Shown here: one piece after another, positions 32,063 to 45,316 of the stretch
Layout of the letters: every line of letters begins with the position of its first letter
Numbering within the stretch: the first letter of the stretch is position 1
Source: Odobenus rosmarus divergens
Lineage: Eukaryota; Chordata; Mammalia; Carnivora; Odobenidae
Assembly (NCBI RefSeq): GCF_000321225.1
Contig: NW_004450565.1
Span: 1,682,202 to 1,746,201 of the forward strand
Reading direction: 5' to 3'
DNA: 64,000 bases
The notes under the pieces: model-generated
The model's database searches: none
Told to the model about the DNA's origin: nothing
What the model saw: the letters and a program-made list of their open reading frames with translations, nothing else
Program-made: the position numbers and the translations under genes

Positions 32063-35004
32063 CAGAGCAGATGAATGCAGGCCTGCGGTTGCAGCCTTGG
32101 CCGGGCCTCTGGGGGGTATTCTCGCGGGATCCCCACGCATGCTCCTCGGGGACGTGCAGGGGTCCAGGAGCCCAGTCCAGGCGACGGAGCTGAGAGGACG
32201 TGCTGGAGACCTTTCCCTGCGCGCAGAAGGCTCCACCCCAGGCTCTCTGGCAGCAAAGGCTCAGGGGGACCCCCATGGTCTCACCTCGCTTGGCTCCCGA
32301 GACAAGGCACTGTGGCCACTCCCTTCAAGGCTGTGCATAGTGCCTCATTGTCTCTGAACTGGGGGGCACTGAAGCTGCTGGTGCTCTCTGAGCTGGCCCT
32401 GGGATTCTGGGGTAGAACAGACATTCCGAGGCCGTTCACAGAAGGCCCAGGGCCTGTCCCCCGACCCCGGGCCCCCAGCTGCCCCCTCCCATCTGATGCT
32501 GGCCACGTCGGCAGGTGTCCTGAGTCTCCTGGTCGAGGGGCTGTTCTGGAACAGCTTCCCTGCACAGGCTGCCCAGGGGACTCCACTGACACGCTGGCCT
32601 GTGCCCGCCGTCGGGCAGGAGGCTGTGCTGGCTGTCCACCCCCTCTCAGCACGGACGGGCTGCCCCGGGGGCCTGCGGTCTCTGCACTATGGACCGCAGT
32701 GATGCGGACACTGGGGGGCGGCGTCGGGCAGGCTGGCCCTGGACTCCATGGAAGACAACGGTCTGCGTGGTCCCTGCTCGGAGTCTGTGGGATGTTGGCT
32801 GACAGTAGCCACGGGGAGGACCTGCCGGCCCCCCCTGACCTCGGGGCAGGACTCTGAACCCCTGCCCAGAGGGAATCTCAGTGCCGCCCCAGCTGGTAAA
32901 TCAGGAGGCACTGAGGAAGCCAGGCTGGTCCTGTTCTGTGGGGCTGTGGGCAGATTTATCACCCCCTCTGAGGGGTGACTGCTGTTGTCACCAGCGCCCA
33001 CACAGGGCGGGGAGCCGATGCTCCCTGGCCGTCCAGATGGCCACCTGCAATTCCAAGGCACACCACCAGGGGGCAGCAGAGGCTGGGCCGTGGCCGCAGG
33101 ACCGCGCTCGTCCCAAAGGTCACCTTCAGGCTTCCAGCCCAGGGAAGCGGCCGCCGCACACCTCCGCAGAGGGCCTGGCTCCAGCAGGCCGGGCTGGGCG
33201 ACTCGGAGCTTTGGGAGCCCCCATCCTGACCCCAGGGCCCCGGTGTGCCGCGTGGGAGACTGGCCTAAGGAGACACAAAAGGTCGCACAGGGATCAGTGG
33301 TTTTTGTTTCACTGGCTTGTTTGTAAAATCATTTGAAAAAGGCGCAGTGCCGGGCTGGCAGGTCAGCGGCCGTGCCACGGGTCCCCTGGGGGAGGCTGTG
33401 GTGGGGTGTCCTCCCCCGCAGAATGACACAGCGCATCAACCCTCCCCGGTCTCCGCCTCCCCGGCTCCTGGGGCCTCTCCTAGGACGCCTTTCCTGGCGG
33501 GCAGCCCCGAACCTGACACTGGGGGGCTCGTCACCGGGTCACAGACCTCGCCGGCCCCATGCTGCCCGTGGCTGCCCGGGAGCGCAAGGAGAGCTGGGGG
33601 CGCACATGGCTCAGACCACAGCTGGAAAGACAGAGGCCACAGCAGAGCTCGGAGCTCAGGGGCGAGGTCGGGACCTGCTTCCTCTGGGCAGCGGCCTCTC
33701 CTCCGCAGCTCAGGGGCCGGCCACCCCACACACACCTTGGCCTTCGGGGTGGGAGTGGGTGTGGACAGGGGAGCCCCACTCAGGCTAGGGGCCAAGCGGG
33801 GGGGTGGTGGCCTGGCCAGAGATGCTGCTCCCGTGTGTGGCCCCCAGCAGGGCGGCTGGCGCCCCCGCCGCGGGGACGACCAGGTTGGAGACCCTGCTGC
33901 AGGATTTCCTCCAAGGGGCCGGAGATGCTGCAGGGGCGGGGGAGGGGGCGGACCCCGTACCCGCGTGGAGGCTGCGGTGGTGAGAACGGAATCGAGTATA
34001 GAAGATACGCACACTACACGCACGCACGTGTACACGTGTTCACGTGCACGCACACACGCGGCGGCAGCCACGGGCAACCTCCAGGCTTTGTTTCCCGCCT
34101 CTCATCTCATCGGCTTCCCTCTGCGTCTGATTTGTACTTGAACTTGAAAGACACACTCACACAAAGACACTTCCTACCCCCGTCTCCGCCTTGAGGAAAA
34201 GCCTCCCCCTTGTCTGCTGGTCAGCAGACCCTTTTATATCAAGGAGCTTTTAGGGAGACCTGACATTCTTTGTGCTGCTGGAAGCACCTGATTGCCTTCA
34301 GATGCTTGAGATTGGCAGGAGAGAGGCGGGGGCGGTGTGCTCAAGGGCACCCCAAGGTCACCAGGAAGGAGGGGCTGAGAGGAGCAGGGGCTGCTCGCTC
34401 TTCTGTCGAGCTGTCAGCTACCCGGAGCCCGTGAGCGCTGCGCCTTCCCCCCACCAGGAGCGAGAAATCAATAAAAAAAATATATAATCTGGCTCAAAAG
34501 CACAGCTTTCCAAAGCCAGCGCATGCCTCTCCAGAGCCTGGTAAAGACTGAAGGGTGGGTTTGCTGATCCCTAACTATTGGGGTGCACGGGGCACCCTCA
34601 AGCGGAGACCAATCACACCTGGAGGACCTAGGTGGGCGACAGGTCACCCCCAATTCCATCTACACATCTGTGAGAACTTGGAGGCCCCACGCTGGCCCCA
34701 GCGGCTTTCGGATGGTGAGGCCACGAGCGCCGTCCCTGGAGGCCGATTTCTTTCTGGCGCTGAGAACGGGGAGCTTCGGGGTTCTCTGCCGGTCTGTGCC
34801 GAGGGCACGCCTGGCTCACTCGTGGGGACCTACTGGGGGTTGCTGCTCTTCTGCCTCATAGCCTTGAAAACCCAAGTTCAACGAGCAGTCTGAGGACACA
34901 TGGCCCCCACAGGCGCCCGGGATGTGAATCCCAGCCGTCTCCTCCTGAGTCTGGTCCTTGCTCTCTTAACTGTCCCACGGCTATGGCCGAACGTGTGTCC
35001 TGGT
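32063..35004. other. GC-rich intergenic sequence
   Basis: No gene recognised. It includes a CpG-rich zone near 33830-34060 and an alternating CA/CG tract with three CACGTG boxes (34025-34046). Confidence 0.4.
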
Positions 35005-35402
35005 ACCAGCCGCCGTGTCTAGCGGCCACGGCTGCCCGGGGCCGCCACAGCCGAAGACCACACACTGTGCGGCTCCAGACGGCAGAAGTGTGTTCAGGAG
35101 ATCCAGGTGCCGGCAGGGCATGCTCCCTCTGAAGGCTCCCTCCCTGCTGCTTCTCCAGCTCCCCGTGCGGCCTTGGCGGGGTCCTTACTGTCCCTGCCAC
35201 CCTGTCACACGGCCGTTTTTCCCTGCGTGTGTCTCTTCTTGTAGTGACGACAGCCACCCGGATGTTCCAGGATGATGTCTTCTTAATCCTCACCTGGATT
35301 ACGTCTGTAAGCACTCTTTTTCCAAATAAGGTCACATTTGCAGGTTCTGGGGTTTGGGATTTGGATGTATCTCTTGGGGGCCATTTGAGACAGGGGTTGC
35401 CC
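35005..35402 (-). mobile_element. MLT1-type LTR, antisense
   Basis: 'TTAATCCTCACCTGGATTAC', 'TTTTTCCAAATAAGGTCACA', 'TTGCAGGTTCTGGGGTTTGG' follow the antisense MaLR LTR 5' part; the left half is more diverged. Confidence 0.55.
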
Positions 35403-38400
35403 ACTTCTGGCGCGCCCGGGGCTGAGCCCGCATTCTAATGCTCGAGGCCTGTGTTTCTGTTTTGGATGTCTCTATGGAAATCCATGGTTGCCCGCCCACG
35501 GATGACCCGATGTCTGGTGTCTGTCAATGATTCACCTATGAACAGACACTGACCTGGCCCAGACACTGCCTCCAAGGGGCTCCCGAGTCTCCTGTTTCTG
35601 CTTAGGCCCCACTGGGTCACGGGTTCTGGCCCCCGCCTTGCCCCCAGCAAGGTCCTTGCTCAGGGCACCTGGACTCCAAGGCTGGCCCAGAGGTACTGGG
35701 GGAGGGGAAGGTGTGGGGAGGCCAGGGCAGGCCAAGGGGACTCTGGGTTCCCACTAACCCCCGTGAGCATGCCCAGCCAGCTTCCTGAAATGTCTCCACC
35801 GCGGCCCTCGTCAGCTCAGAGAGGACAGATAGCCAGGTGTCACCCGAGTTGGGACGTGGGTCATGGGGGGCTGCTCCCCTTCGGGTGGGTGCATCTGTGT
35901 GTGTGTCCGTGGGGTGTGAAGTTAGGGAAGGCGGTGAAGGTTATGGAAGCGGGCACCCACGTGCTCCCCAGACACCACTTCCTCCAAGTTGTGAGGACTT
36001 GGATGTTGCAGAGGGGTGGGCAGGGGGGCGTGTTGTGGGGGTGGATCTGTGGGTGGGGTGGGTGGAGGGCTCAGGACCTGGGGCAGGACAGCAGGGAACG
36101 TTCTCTCCTGGCCCCAGGCCCCAGCCCTGCTGAGGGGCGGAACAGGGGAGGGGCCAAGCCTGCCTTTTGTCTGGGCCCCTGCAACCCAGCTCCTGGAGCC
36201 CAACCCTGGACGTGGCTGCCGTGGCTGGGCCATGATGTGGGGGGGGCCCTGGAGGGGCAGTGCTGGCTCTACCTTCCAAAGTGGGGAGGATGGGAAGTGG
36301 GGTACCCACAGCCCCTCTTTGGCAAGGGGTTGCACCTGCCCACATCCCGTTCTCTGCCGGGCCCCATCCGCCAGGGCACCTCTCTCTCCTTCTCCGAGCC
36401 CCCCACAGCCCCAGCCTACCTTAGTGCTCACACCCCTGGCTGCGCCCTGCCCGGGTGCTTCGCCTGAGCCTGGTGTAATAGTCTGTGTGGCGGGGTGGGA
36501 GCCGGGGGTGGGGAGAGGAGCACCCCAGGTGAGTCTTCATGTGGCTGGGGCAGCGACTCTCCTGCACGCTGAATGTGGGGAGCTGGGGACCCCAAGCCAC
36601 AATGCCAGCGACCCAAGGACCTTCCTGTTGAGCGCCCCACTGGGCATTGAGGGCTCCTCGCCTGCCCCCACCTCCAGCTCACCCCTGCCGGGCACCCTCA
36701 TGCACCTTTCTCTCTGCTCACTAACTGATGCGCTTTAGGGCAAACCCATAAACTCATTCCCCTGAAGGAGTAACTCCCTGGGTAGGAGGACTTCCCGTTT
36801 GGAAAACAGGGAACGGCAGTCCGTACCCAGAGCTGTGGCATCTCCATGGCTGAGGGTCCCAGGAGGGCAGGCAAGTGTACACGTCTTGGCTCTTGCCAAG
36901 CATGAGGGGGTGGCGCAGCCCTGCCCCACCTGGCCTCCTCCCACCCTGATGGAAGGGGGTCGCAGGCTCCCACCCCGGCTGGGGACAGGGGAGGGGCTGG
37001 GATCAGTGCTGGGGGACACGCAGCCCGGCACGTTGGGGATGAGAGGAGCCAGGCTCTAAGGTGCTGTCGAGAGAGAAGTGCTGGTCCAGGTGGCTTCCAC
37101 CCGCAGGGCAGGAGTGACGAGAGGGGGATGGAAGCATGGGTGTGAATGGTTTGGGGCAGACTCGCGGCCACCGGCCACTGTGTCCACACAACCCCGTGGC
37201 TACTTCCTGTTTCCTGTCTCTCTGTCCCGCCACTTGAGCCAGACCTGGGCTTGAGGCTGCAGCTGGGGTGGGGATCTGCCTCCCCCGCTCCCAGTCTGGG
37301 GGCTGCTCCCACGGAAGCCCTGTGTGCAGAGCCCGTGGGCCTGCGGTGGCCACTGCGTGGTGCCATGACGTGGTGCCATGGCGTGGTGTGAAGGCACTAG
37401 GTTGCTTCTCAGCCTCTCTTGCCAGATCGCTTCCTCACCCTTACTGCCCCAAGCTTGCACTCCTGAATTTGAGCTGCTGCCTCCTCCACCCGGAGAGCTT
37501 TCTAGAAAGTGGTTCTCAGATGAGAATGTGCCTGCCGTCACTGGGGATCTTGTATAAATGCAGCAGGTGGGGGGCTGCGACCCGCCTTCCCAACCAGCTC
37601 CCAGGGACATGATGCTATGGGGGGGGGACCCTTGAGCAGCTGGGATGGCCTCTGTGAAGTCATCGGCCTGTCCTGCCCTCTGGCCCCCAAACACCCCGTG
37701 CCTCTGCCTTCTCAGACAACACAATGGGGGTGAGGTGAGGGCCTCGGTTTGCCCTAAAGCGCATCAGTTAGTGAGGTCTGTGGAGCAGCCTGGGGGGGAG
37801 CTCACACACACCCTACTGTGGGGCCTGGACGCCCCCGCCCAACATTGCTGATCCTCCGCAGAAGGTGGGGTGGGGCAGGGCAGGGAGGGAGGGTGCCGAG
37901 GGTGAGGGGTCCTGGGCTGAACAGCTTCTGGCTCGGCCTCAGCCCCAGAGGCAGGTCCTCTTACCAGCCCCACCTTATAGACACTGGTTGAGGTTGGGAG
38001 AGGGCGGGGAACTTTCTAGGCTGCGCCTGGCTGCTGAGACAGTGCGTGTGCGCGCGCGTGTGTGTGTGCGCGCGTGTGTGTGGGTGTGCGTGTGTGTGTG
38101 CGTGTGTGTGTGTGCGCGTGCGTTGGGGGGAGCCCTTGCTGCCCCTGCCAAGCTCCTGGGGCTCCTTCTGAGTGGGCCCAGCTTCTTCGGCTGGGTCTTT
38201 TCTCCTCAGAACCTGGGACGGCCGGATGACTCAGCCCTGGGCTTGGAGAGAAATCCCCAAGGCCCCTGGCAGTGGGGGTGGCAGGTGGGGGCTAGGAGAG
38301 CCCTGGCGAAGAAAGGGCTGCAGGGCTGGGGCCGTCACTCAGCACTTCTGTCCCCGGGGCAATCCCAGCGGAGGGGAAGCACATAGAAGGTGCAGCTCTT

Positions 38401-39235
38401 GTGACCCAGGAGGACAGTGGTCACACTGAGGCTCTGTTTCCTGCCTGGGCTTCCCCGCCCTCCCATGCCCCTCCTGGGAGGAGACCTCAGGGCTGAGCTG
38501 TATGCCTCATCGGGGGCGGGGGGGGGATGGGGTTGGGAGGAAGCAGCCCTGCCCCCCAGCAGCTGTCACGGGGGCTCCTCATCTGTGGCCTGTCAGCCAG
38601 GGGACCGGGGTGGTTTGTAGCTGGGTCAGTCTGTGCTGTTGGCCCTTTGGGGACAAGAGGTGGGGGCTGTGGGCAGGGACTGGGTCCCCTGTAGTGAGGT
38701 CACAGCGGGGAGGGGGAGCAGGAGAGCCAGGGGCCTTGCTTTCAGGGCCAGTGGGTCTGGGCCAAGTCCCAGCTTGGAGCTTTGGGCTCCTTGCCTCAGT
38801 TTCCAACTCTGTCAAATGGGACACTGACACTGATTTCTTGGGGCCTCCTTCACCTGGGCCCTCCCATTGCCTGTCTTCCACCCAGCAGCTGGAGTGACTC
38901 CCCAGCAGCCAAGAAGGGTTCCTCACAGGCAACACTGGACACGCACCATTGACACTTGAGTACCCACGTTGTGCCATAAGGGAACGAACGCCTGCTCTCC
39001 AGACTTGTCCTCCATAGTCTCACCGTCAGAGCTTAAGGCCAGGACAGACCCAAGAGAGGTGCCTGGAAGTGTTTCTGGAACATGGCCAGCACTGTCAGTA
39101 TGTGTTCAAGGGACCACCCAGTCCTGCTAAAGATGAGTGGGCCCAGCATCTTGCGATGCTCCGTCTGTTTCCAAGGAGAAAGAAAGCTGGTTCTCAGGCC
39201 TAAAAGGCCCCCCATGTCTCCCCTGCCTGCAGCTC
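35403..39235. other. GC-rich intergenic sequence
   Basis: No gene recognised. G-rich runs occur near 36010-36070. Frames up to 240 codons are compositional. Confidence 0.4.
38041..38126. repeat. (TG/CG)n dinucleotide tract
   Basis: About 86 bp of strictly alternating purine-pyrimidine GTGTGT and GCGCGC, with minor breaks. Confidence 0.95.
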
Positions 39236-39548
39236 AGATCATCCCCTCTCTGCCCCAGGACCTTTGCACATGCTGTTCCCTCTGGCTGCAGTGTTCTTGA
39301 GCACAGCTCGCTCCCTCCTGCCTGGCCCCCAGCCCCCTTGTTTGAGAGGCTTTCCTAGCACCCCTCCCAGGGACCTTCCCAGCACACAGTGCTCTGATGG
39401 ATCCTATGTCAAGGCGTAGCTGCCTATCAGGCCTTTCCATGCCATGAGCCCCGTGAGGGCATCGGTTGGGTCTGTCTTGTCCACTGCTGTCTCCTCCAGG
39501 GCCTCAGACAGAGCCTGGCCCGAGCAGGTGCTCCATAAGTATTGTGGA
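39236..39548 (+). mobile_element. L2 3' end, sense
   Basis: 'GACCTTTGCACATGCTGTTC', 'GTCTTGTCCACTGCTGTCTC', 'CAGGTGCTCCATAAGTATTG' reproduce the L2 3' region in order. Confidence 0.75.
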
Positions 39549-39659
39549 GGCGTTGTGGCCATCCGCACACGAAGTTCAGCAAGTCCTGGTGATTACCACG
39601 GAAAGAACAGCTCCCCGCCTCTTCTCCTCTCTCTGCTGCATGAACCGTTCCCCTAACTC

Positions 39660-39812
39660 TGTGCTTCTCAACTCTGGCTGGTCATTAAACACTTGGGGAG
39701 CTTATGAAACTACTGATTCCGGGGCACCCCCTGCATTTGGATGTAGTATGGGTGGGCCTCCACAGGTATGTTGTAAAAACCCTCAGGTGATTCTAATGTG
39801 CAGGCAGGCCTG
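39660..39812. mobile_element. MER5A-like non-autonomous hAT DNA transposon
   Basis: 'TTCTCAACTCTGGCTGG', 'TTGGGGAGCTTATGAAACTA' and 'CAGGTGATTCTAATGTGCAG' are the inverted-repeat-bearing ends and body of MER5A. Confidence 0.75.
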
Positions 39813-42545
39813 TGGGTTTGGCTTTATTTTGATTCTCTACCAATTGGAGGGGCATTTAGATTGTCAGGTTCTGGCAGGCCCCATCAACCATTCACTCTTG
39901 AGTATGAATTAGAAAAGGATCCCGCTGATTTTTCCTAACACTCTGCTGGGTTAGGAAGGTCTGAGGGAGTGGAACATTTTCTGGGTGGGAGAGAGAAAAG
40001 AGAAAGGTAGTTTGGGGACAGAAGGTCCTTGAAGGGTGTGTTTGATTCCGGGGAGGATGATTTGAGGACTTGGGGGAGAGCAGGAAGGATGGCCACATGT
40101 AGGAGGTGTAAGGGGGGGCCGTTCCTGCCTTCTGGATATTTCTCAAGGCCAGACAAAGGATACTGCCTCCTCCTCCAAGGCTGAGCTGAACTTTCCTGCC
40201 CAGCATGAGCGACCCGAAGTGCCCGGGGCCGAGGCTGATGACCCCTCCTTAACAGTCGGGTCGGCATCCCTGACAGCTCATTCTGACCCTTGAGACCCAC
40301 GGGGGTCCCCTGCTCTTGCAGGTCTCTGTCTGCCGCACCCTCCTCACCCATGATTTGACCTTCCCAATGACCTATGGCTCTTTCTCAAAGCGGATCTGTG
40401 TAGGAGCAGGGCAGTTCCTGACTTGGGCCAGGCTCCCGAAACTGCAGGGCGGGGCCAGGTGGCTCTGTGCCCACTGGTCTCAAATCTCCGCCCCAGGAAT
40501 GGGCATGATGGCCCCACTTGAACAGACACTTGATCTGTGCTCACATGGGGAACGGCTGAAGACGCGGAAATGGAGCCTGAATGTGCTAAATCAAAAGCAG
40601 AGAGTTCAATGAATCCCATCCGTTTTCAAATCCCATCAAATGTCCTTTAATTCGTGGGTTCTTTATCTTGGTGTTAGCTGTTGGTGGCGGTGGGCTTCTC
40701 CGGCAGCTGGGCGGGTGGGCCTGGGTGGAGGGGCTGAGCCCTGAGGCCTGCCCTCTGGGGAGAAGGCGGTGTGGCCCGGGCGGCACCTGGGCTGGAATGG
40801 GAAAGAGCCTCTGCCCATCAGGACCGCCGGTACGCACTCCCTCCAGGCCTGGCCGGTGGTGAGTGCTTTGCTGCGGGCAGAGTGGGGACCCTGCTGCTTC
40901 CACATGTGGGCAGGGGGTCAGGATCTCTGCAGCCTGTCTGGGGGTCAGGGCGCCCGGGCCAGCGCAGGTGAAGGCAGGGCTGGGGCCCAGGGGTGCCCGG
41001 GTGGGGCAGGTGCAGACTTGGAGTCCGAGAGCGCGGGCCACTGGGCATCTGGACGTCTGAGCCCTGCTACTGTCTGGGGCAGGCCGGGGGGCAGGACAGG
41101 AGAAGCGTTGAGCCCTCGGAGCAACAGCAGGCGAATGATGTGTGCGAACCCAGAGCTTGGATGCTGGAATTTAATGTCCCACATCTCTGAGAAGCCTGCC
41201 TGATCGACCCATTTCACAGTGCTGGAAAACCGAGGCACCATGGGTCAGGGGAGAGCTGGGAGGGCGGGGGGCCTGGAAGGCAGGGTGTTTTCTCACGCCC
41301 AGACCCACTTTTCCCGCAGCCCTGGAGGTGGGAGGGGTTGGGTCTGGGCGGGTGGGGCGGCCTTCCCCAGCTGGCTGGCTGGCTGCCTGGGCCGCGGGTG
41401 TCAGCCACACTCTGTTTACTCGTGTCCGTCCCTGGGCCTTGGCCAGCTGGGGGCGCTGGACTCTGGAGCCCCACCCAGGGGCAGGTGGGGAGGGCAGTCA
41501 CCTGTCCTATCACCACGCACTCTGGCCGGCCAGGACCCAGCCCCATCCAGGGTCCCCCTCCCCCGCACTCCCAGAGCACCCCCTACATGGGCGGATTTCC
41601 CGAATCTGGTCATTACTCCCGCAGGCTGGCTCCGCCCCCAGAAGCAGCCCCCTCCCTGTCCACCTGGGTCCCCCAAGCCTGGGTAAGGTCGCGACCCCAC
41701 CCGGAGGAAGGGGCCCTCCCCATGGCGCCCACGCAGTGACTCCGGCACATGCCAGGGAATGTCACCATGATACTGACCCTCCTGGGTAGGCGCCCCTGAA
41801 ACCCGCCAGGGTGCCCTCCTGGTTCCCCTTGGCCCTGGCACATGACTGACTCTTGGAGCTGCTTCAGAGTCAGCCTCTTCATCTGACCCGTGGGAAACCT
41901 GATACCGAGTCATGGGGTTGTTGGGGGACCAGATAGAACTCTGCATGTCAGTGGTGATGGATTCCGAGGGGGCCTTTCCCAGGGCCGGAGAGGGAGGGGC
42001 ACACACCGTGGTGGGAGGTCCGGGGACCAGGCTTGGTCATCCTGGGCTCACCTGGACCCTCACCTGCTACAAAGGTGGAGCAGGCCTGCCTTCACATGGT
42101 CCTTCCTGTGCTTTCTCTTGTTCCAGGAACCCCGTGTCCCTGCCAGCGTAGGTACGGATCGTGGAGACAGTGCTGTGGGCCGAGTAGCATTCCTGAGGGC
42201 TTGCAGACTCAGTCCAGGTTCCTGCTCTGTCCTCAGCCCCAGCAGCCTCGCCCAGACAAGTTCTGCCAGTCCTGGGGACACAGGCACACACTGTATATTG
42301 AAAACCAAAAGGAGGGAGGCCTGTCCACAGAAAAGATGAAGTCATCCCATGCAGCCACCTGAGCCCCAGGTCGCCCAGATCCGTGCTGATTGCCGCTCAG
42401 CAAAGTTGTCACAGATCCGAGTCTGGATGAAACAAAGTGGAGGCTTGGTCAGCCAGGGGGTGTGCACGTTGGTCACTTGCACAGCTCCCACCGTGAACGG
42501 AGCCGTCGGCCCAAGGCAGCCTGCTGGATCGGTTCCGTGCTTGAC
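39813..42545. other. Intergenic sequence, no gene recognised
   Basis: GC-rich unique sequence. Open frames near 41214-41790 occur on both strands and in several registers at once, which is typical of composition rather than coding. Confidence 0.4.
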
Positions 42546-42700
42546 CCGTTCATTCATTCATCTAGGATTTATTGAGCACTTGCTGCATTCTGGGCTGGCC
42601 TGGGTCTGGGGAGGCAGTGGCTCGTCTTCAGGAAACACGCCGCTGGGGAAGGGAAAGAGGGAGGGCGGACAGATGGGGGGTCCCGATGGGAAGACACAAC
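42546..42700 (-). mobile_element. L2 3'-end fragment, antisense
   Basis: 'CGTTCATTCATTCATCTAGG', 'ATTTATTGAGCACTTGCTGC' follow the antisense L2 end. Confidence 0.6.
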
Positions 42701-43434
42701 AGGCACTGTGGATACTGCTGCCTTCCGAAGAGCTGGGGTGGAGGTAGACAGGCCTCCCAGCATCCACCCATGCAGCCAGCAGGATAGACTGGCTTGTGGG
42801 GCATGACTAACGTGCCTTCAATCTCGGCAGCTTTAACAGCCTTGTTTCTGACACGGGGCCGAGGGCTTTCATTCTGCTTGGGGCTGTCAGACCTCACAAT
42901 GAGGCTCCCTGTGTGGCTTCCGCTGCCTCTTCCTGAGGGGCTGTGTCCTCTGTGTGTGTGTGTGTGGGGGGTCAGGCCAGTGAGTGACGAGGAGAAAAGT
43001 GTCACCTGCAGAGCCCTTGCCCCAGCCTGGAGTCGTGTGGGGGCACTTGGATGCGCTGTCTCCGCACCCAGGGGACAAGTGGGGAGGAATCACACGGTGG
43101 CCGTGATTCAGGCTGAGAACTGAGCCAGCCATCCTGGTCTCCCCCACAGACATTCATTCCAAACAGTTACAGGGTTCCGCTGTAGTCCGGGCACACATTA
43201 GGGCCCAGTAAATGGCAGCTCTGATTACGGGGTGAGTTAGGGCCGAGGGCTTGAGAAGTGCATTGTTTAAGGTTGCACACCTCACTCGTGGCAAGTACGT
43301 GTGTGAATATCCTGGCCTTTCTGTTGGGGGGTTTGGACAGCAGGGCAGCTCGGGTTCCAGACATTTCCTTATGCTCTCTTTCTAGATCAACTTTCACTGG
43401 TGCCAGAATGGGTCCCCAGGAAAGCCGCTCATGA
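42701..43434. other. Intergenic sequence, no gene recognised
   Basis: Contains a short TG run at 42950-42966. Otherwise nothing seen. Confidence 0.35.
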
Positions 43435-43800
43435 TAGTTAGCTATTGCTGCGTAACAAGCTAAACAAAGCCAAACCAAAGTAATTCAGTTAGCATGTGGT
43501 TCTGCAGGTGAGCTGTTGTGGGTGGGCTCAGTCTGGTGGTTCTTCGGGGCTCAGCTCGCCCCAGGGCTCACCCCTGTGCCTGGATCCCTTTGGGTCAGCG
43601 GTGCCTTTGTCTGTATGTCTGCTCCATGGGGTCTCTCTTCCTCCTGCCGCTGGCATGGCATGTTCCCGCAGTCCGGGTGAGGGCCGAGAGAGGGTGATGG
43701 GCTTGGAGGTCTCTGAAGTCTAGGCTTGGAGCTGGTACCATCACTCTAGCATCTTCTACTGGCCACAGGGAGTTGCAGGCTGAGCACCGGTTCCCAAGGA
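43435..43800 (-). mobile_element. Old LTR (MaLR/ERVL type), antisense
   Basis: 'AGCTATTGCTGCGTAACAAG', 'TTCTGCAGGTGAGCTG', 'GGTGATGGGCTTGGAGG' resemble a common antisense mammalian LTR. Assignment is from memory and tentative. Confidence 0.45.
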
Positions 43801-44151
43801 CAGGGGCAGGGCTGCACTATTGATGGAGGAGTTGCTGAGAGCATGGGTCTGGGGAGGCCTGGGCCACCAGGGCCCCAGCCGGCCTGCCACTGAGCTCCTC
43901 ACACCGCCATGCAGAGGACTGGGCCCTCAGCCCTGCCTTCCTTGGTTTTCACAGCCGAGCTGGTGGCGCAGCCTTGCCTGACATCTCTCTGCCTGCCTCC
44001 AGGGCTCTGTGATTCCATTTTGGGAAGTCTTTGTCAGGGGCTTTCCAGGCACTCCCTCCCTCTCCCTCACTCAGGCGCACGTTATACTCACGAGTGGTTT
44101 GTATTTGGGGAATTCAGGTGGATTTTTCCTTTTAAAGTCATCTGTGTGCAG

Positions 44152-44324
44152 GGGGCCTGGGTGGCTCCATCGGTTAAGCATCTGACTCCTGATCAGGTCA
44201 TGATCTCAGGGTCGTGAGATCGAGCCCCGCGTCAGCCTCCGTGTTGAGCATGGAGTCCACTTGAGGTTCTCTCCCTTTGCCCCTCCCCTGCTGCCCGCTC
44301 TCTTTCTCTCTCAAATAAATAAAT
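44152..44324 (+). mobile_element. SINEC, sense, divergent subfamily, 18-bp target duplication
   Basis: It starts 'GGGGCCTGGGTGGCTCCATC' and differs from the other copies in the middle ('GACTCCTGATCAGGTCATGA', 'CGTGTTGAGCATGGAGTCC'), so it belongs to an older or separate subfamily. Flanks AAAGTCATCTGTGTGCAG (44134-44151) and AAAGCCATCTGCGTGCAG (44325-44342) differ at 2 of 18. Confidence 0.95.
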
Positions 44325-44985
44325 AAAGCCATCTGCGTGCAGGAGTGCAGCTGGGTGGGGGGTACTTGCCCTTGCCCTGGGGCCCTGGCAGGGCTTGGCT
44401 CTGAAGCCTGTGGCTTGGTCCAGGCACATCTCCTCTCTGCTCTGTTTATTTGTCCCTGTTGGCCAAGGGCCTGCGTTCTCCGCACAAAGATCTGTCTGTG
44501 CTCACAGCACTTGTGGACGGCGAAGAGGTGGGGAGAGGGCTCAGTTGAACACATGGGTGGAAGTGGGGAGCACTCTCCCTGATGGGCTCACCAGCCCTAC
44601 CCAGTGGGATCCCACTGAGCTTGCCAACCTCCCTCCCCTCCCAGCAGGCTCCTGGGGGCACGTTTCCCAGTGGGTTCTGGGGCCGAGGCCTCCCGTCCTG
44701 GGCCCTGCCCTGTGGCTGGAACCCTGGGAGCACTTGGCTGGTCGGGGAGAACCTGACACCCCTACACTGGTTCGGATACCTGGACCGGCCCCATGGTGTT
44801 AAGACTACTGTGAGTTGTCAGGTGGGGCAGTTGCTGCTGCAGGCCCTGGGCACCCAGCTGTCGGGCCAGGCCTACCCAGAACTGGCTGCTCGGAAAGGGG
44901 CAGCACCTTGTGTTCTGGATCTTGCTAGCTTCTTTGCTTTTGAAATAGGTTATGGGTGTGGGGCCCTCCGTTTTCGGGGGGCAGG

Positions 44986-45021
44986 AGGCTGTGAGGGGAT
45001 GTTCTGTTCTGCGGGCTGCTC
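44986..45021. repeat. 36-bp direct repeat, copy 1
   Basis: Matches 45317-45352 at 35 of 36 positions (AGGCTGTGAGGGGA start, CTGCGGGCTGCTC end). Spacing is 331 bp. Confidence 0.9.
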
Positions 45022-45316
45022 ACCTTTTCACACAGACCCCTGTCACTCCCAGCCCCCCTCAGGGGCAGCATGCACTCCCTGCAGGACCCTTCCCCATGTC
45101 TAGTCAGCGGGACCCCCTTCATGACCAATAGGACGTGTGCACCGTGGGGCGTGAGGAGGGCATGGCGGGAGAGCGGAGAGCCACCTTGGCTCTGCTCCTG
45201 GACTCCCAACCGTGGAGCGTCGTGAAGGGTGGGGCTGCTGGGCCCCAGACCCCTGAAGCCTTCCCTGTCCTCTTCAGAGAAACCGGACAGACAAGGATGT
45301 GGCAAGGGGAGGAGAC

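Noticed and set aside
33317..34141. 274-codon + frame
   Set aside because: CpG-rich composition; several other frames are open over the same bases.
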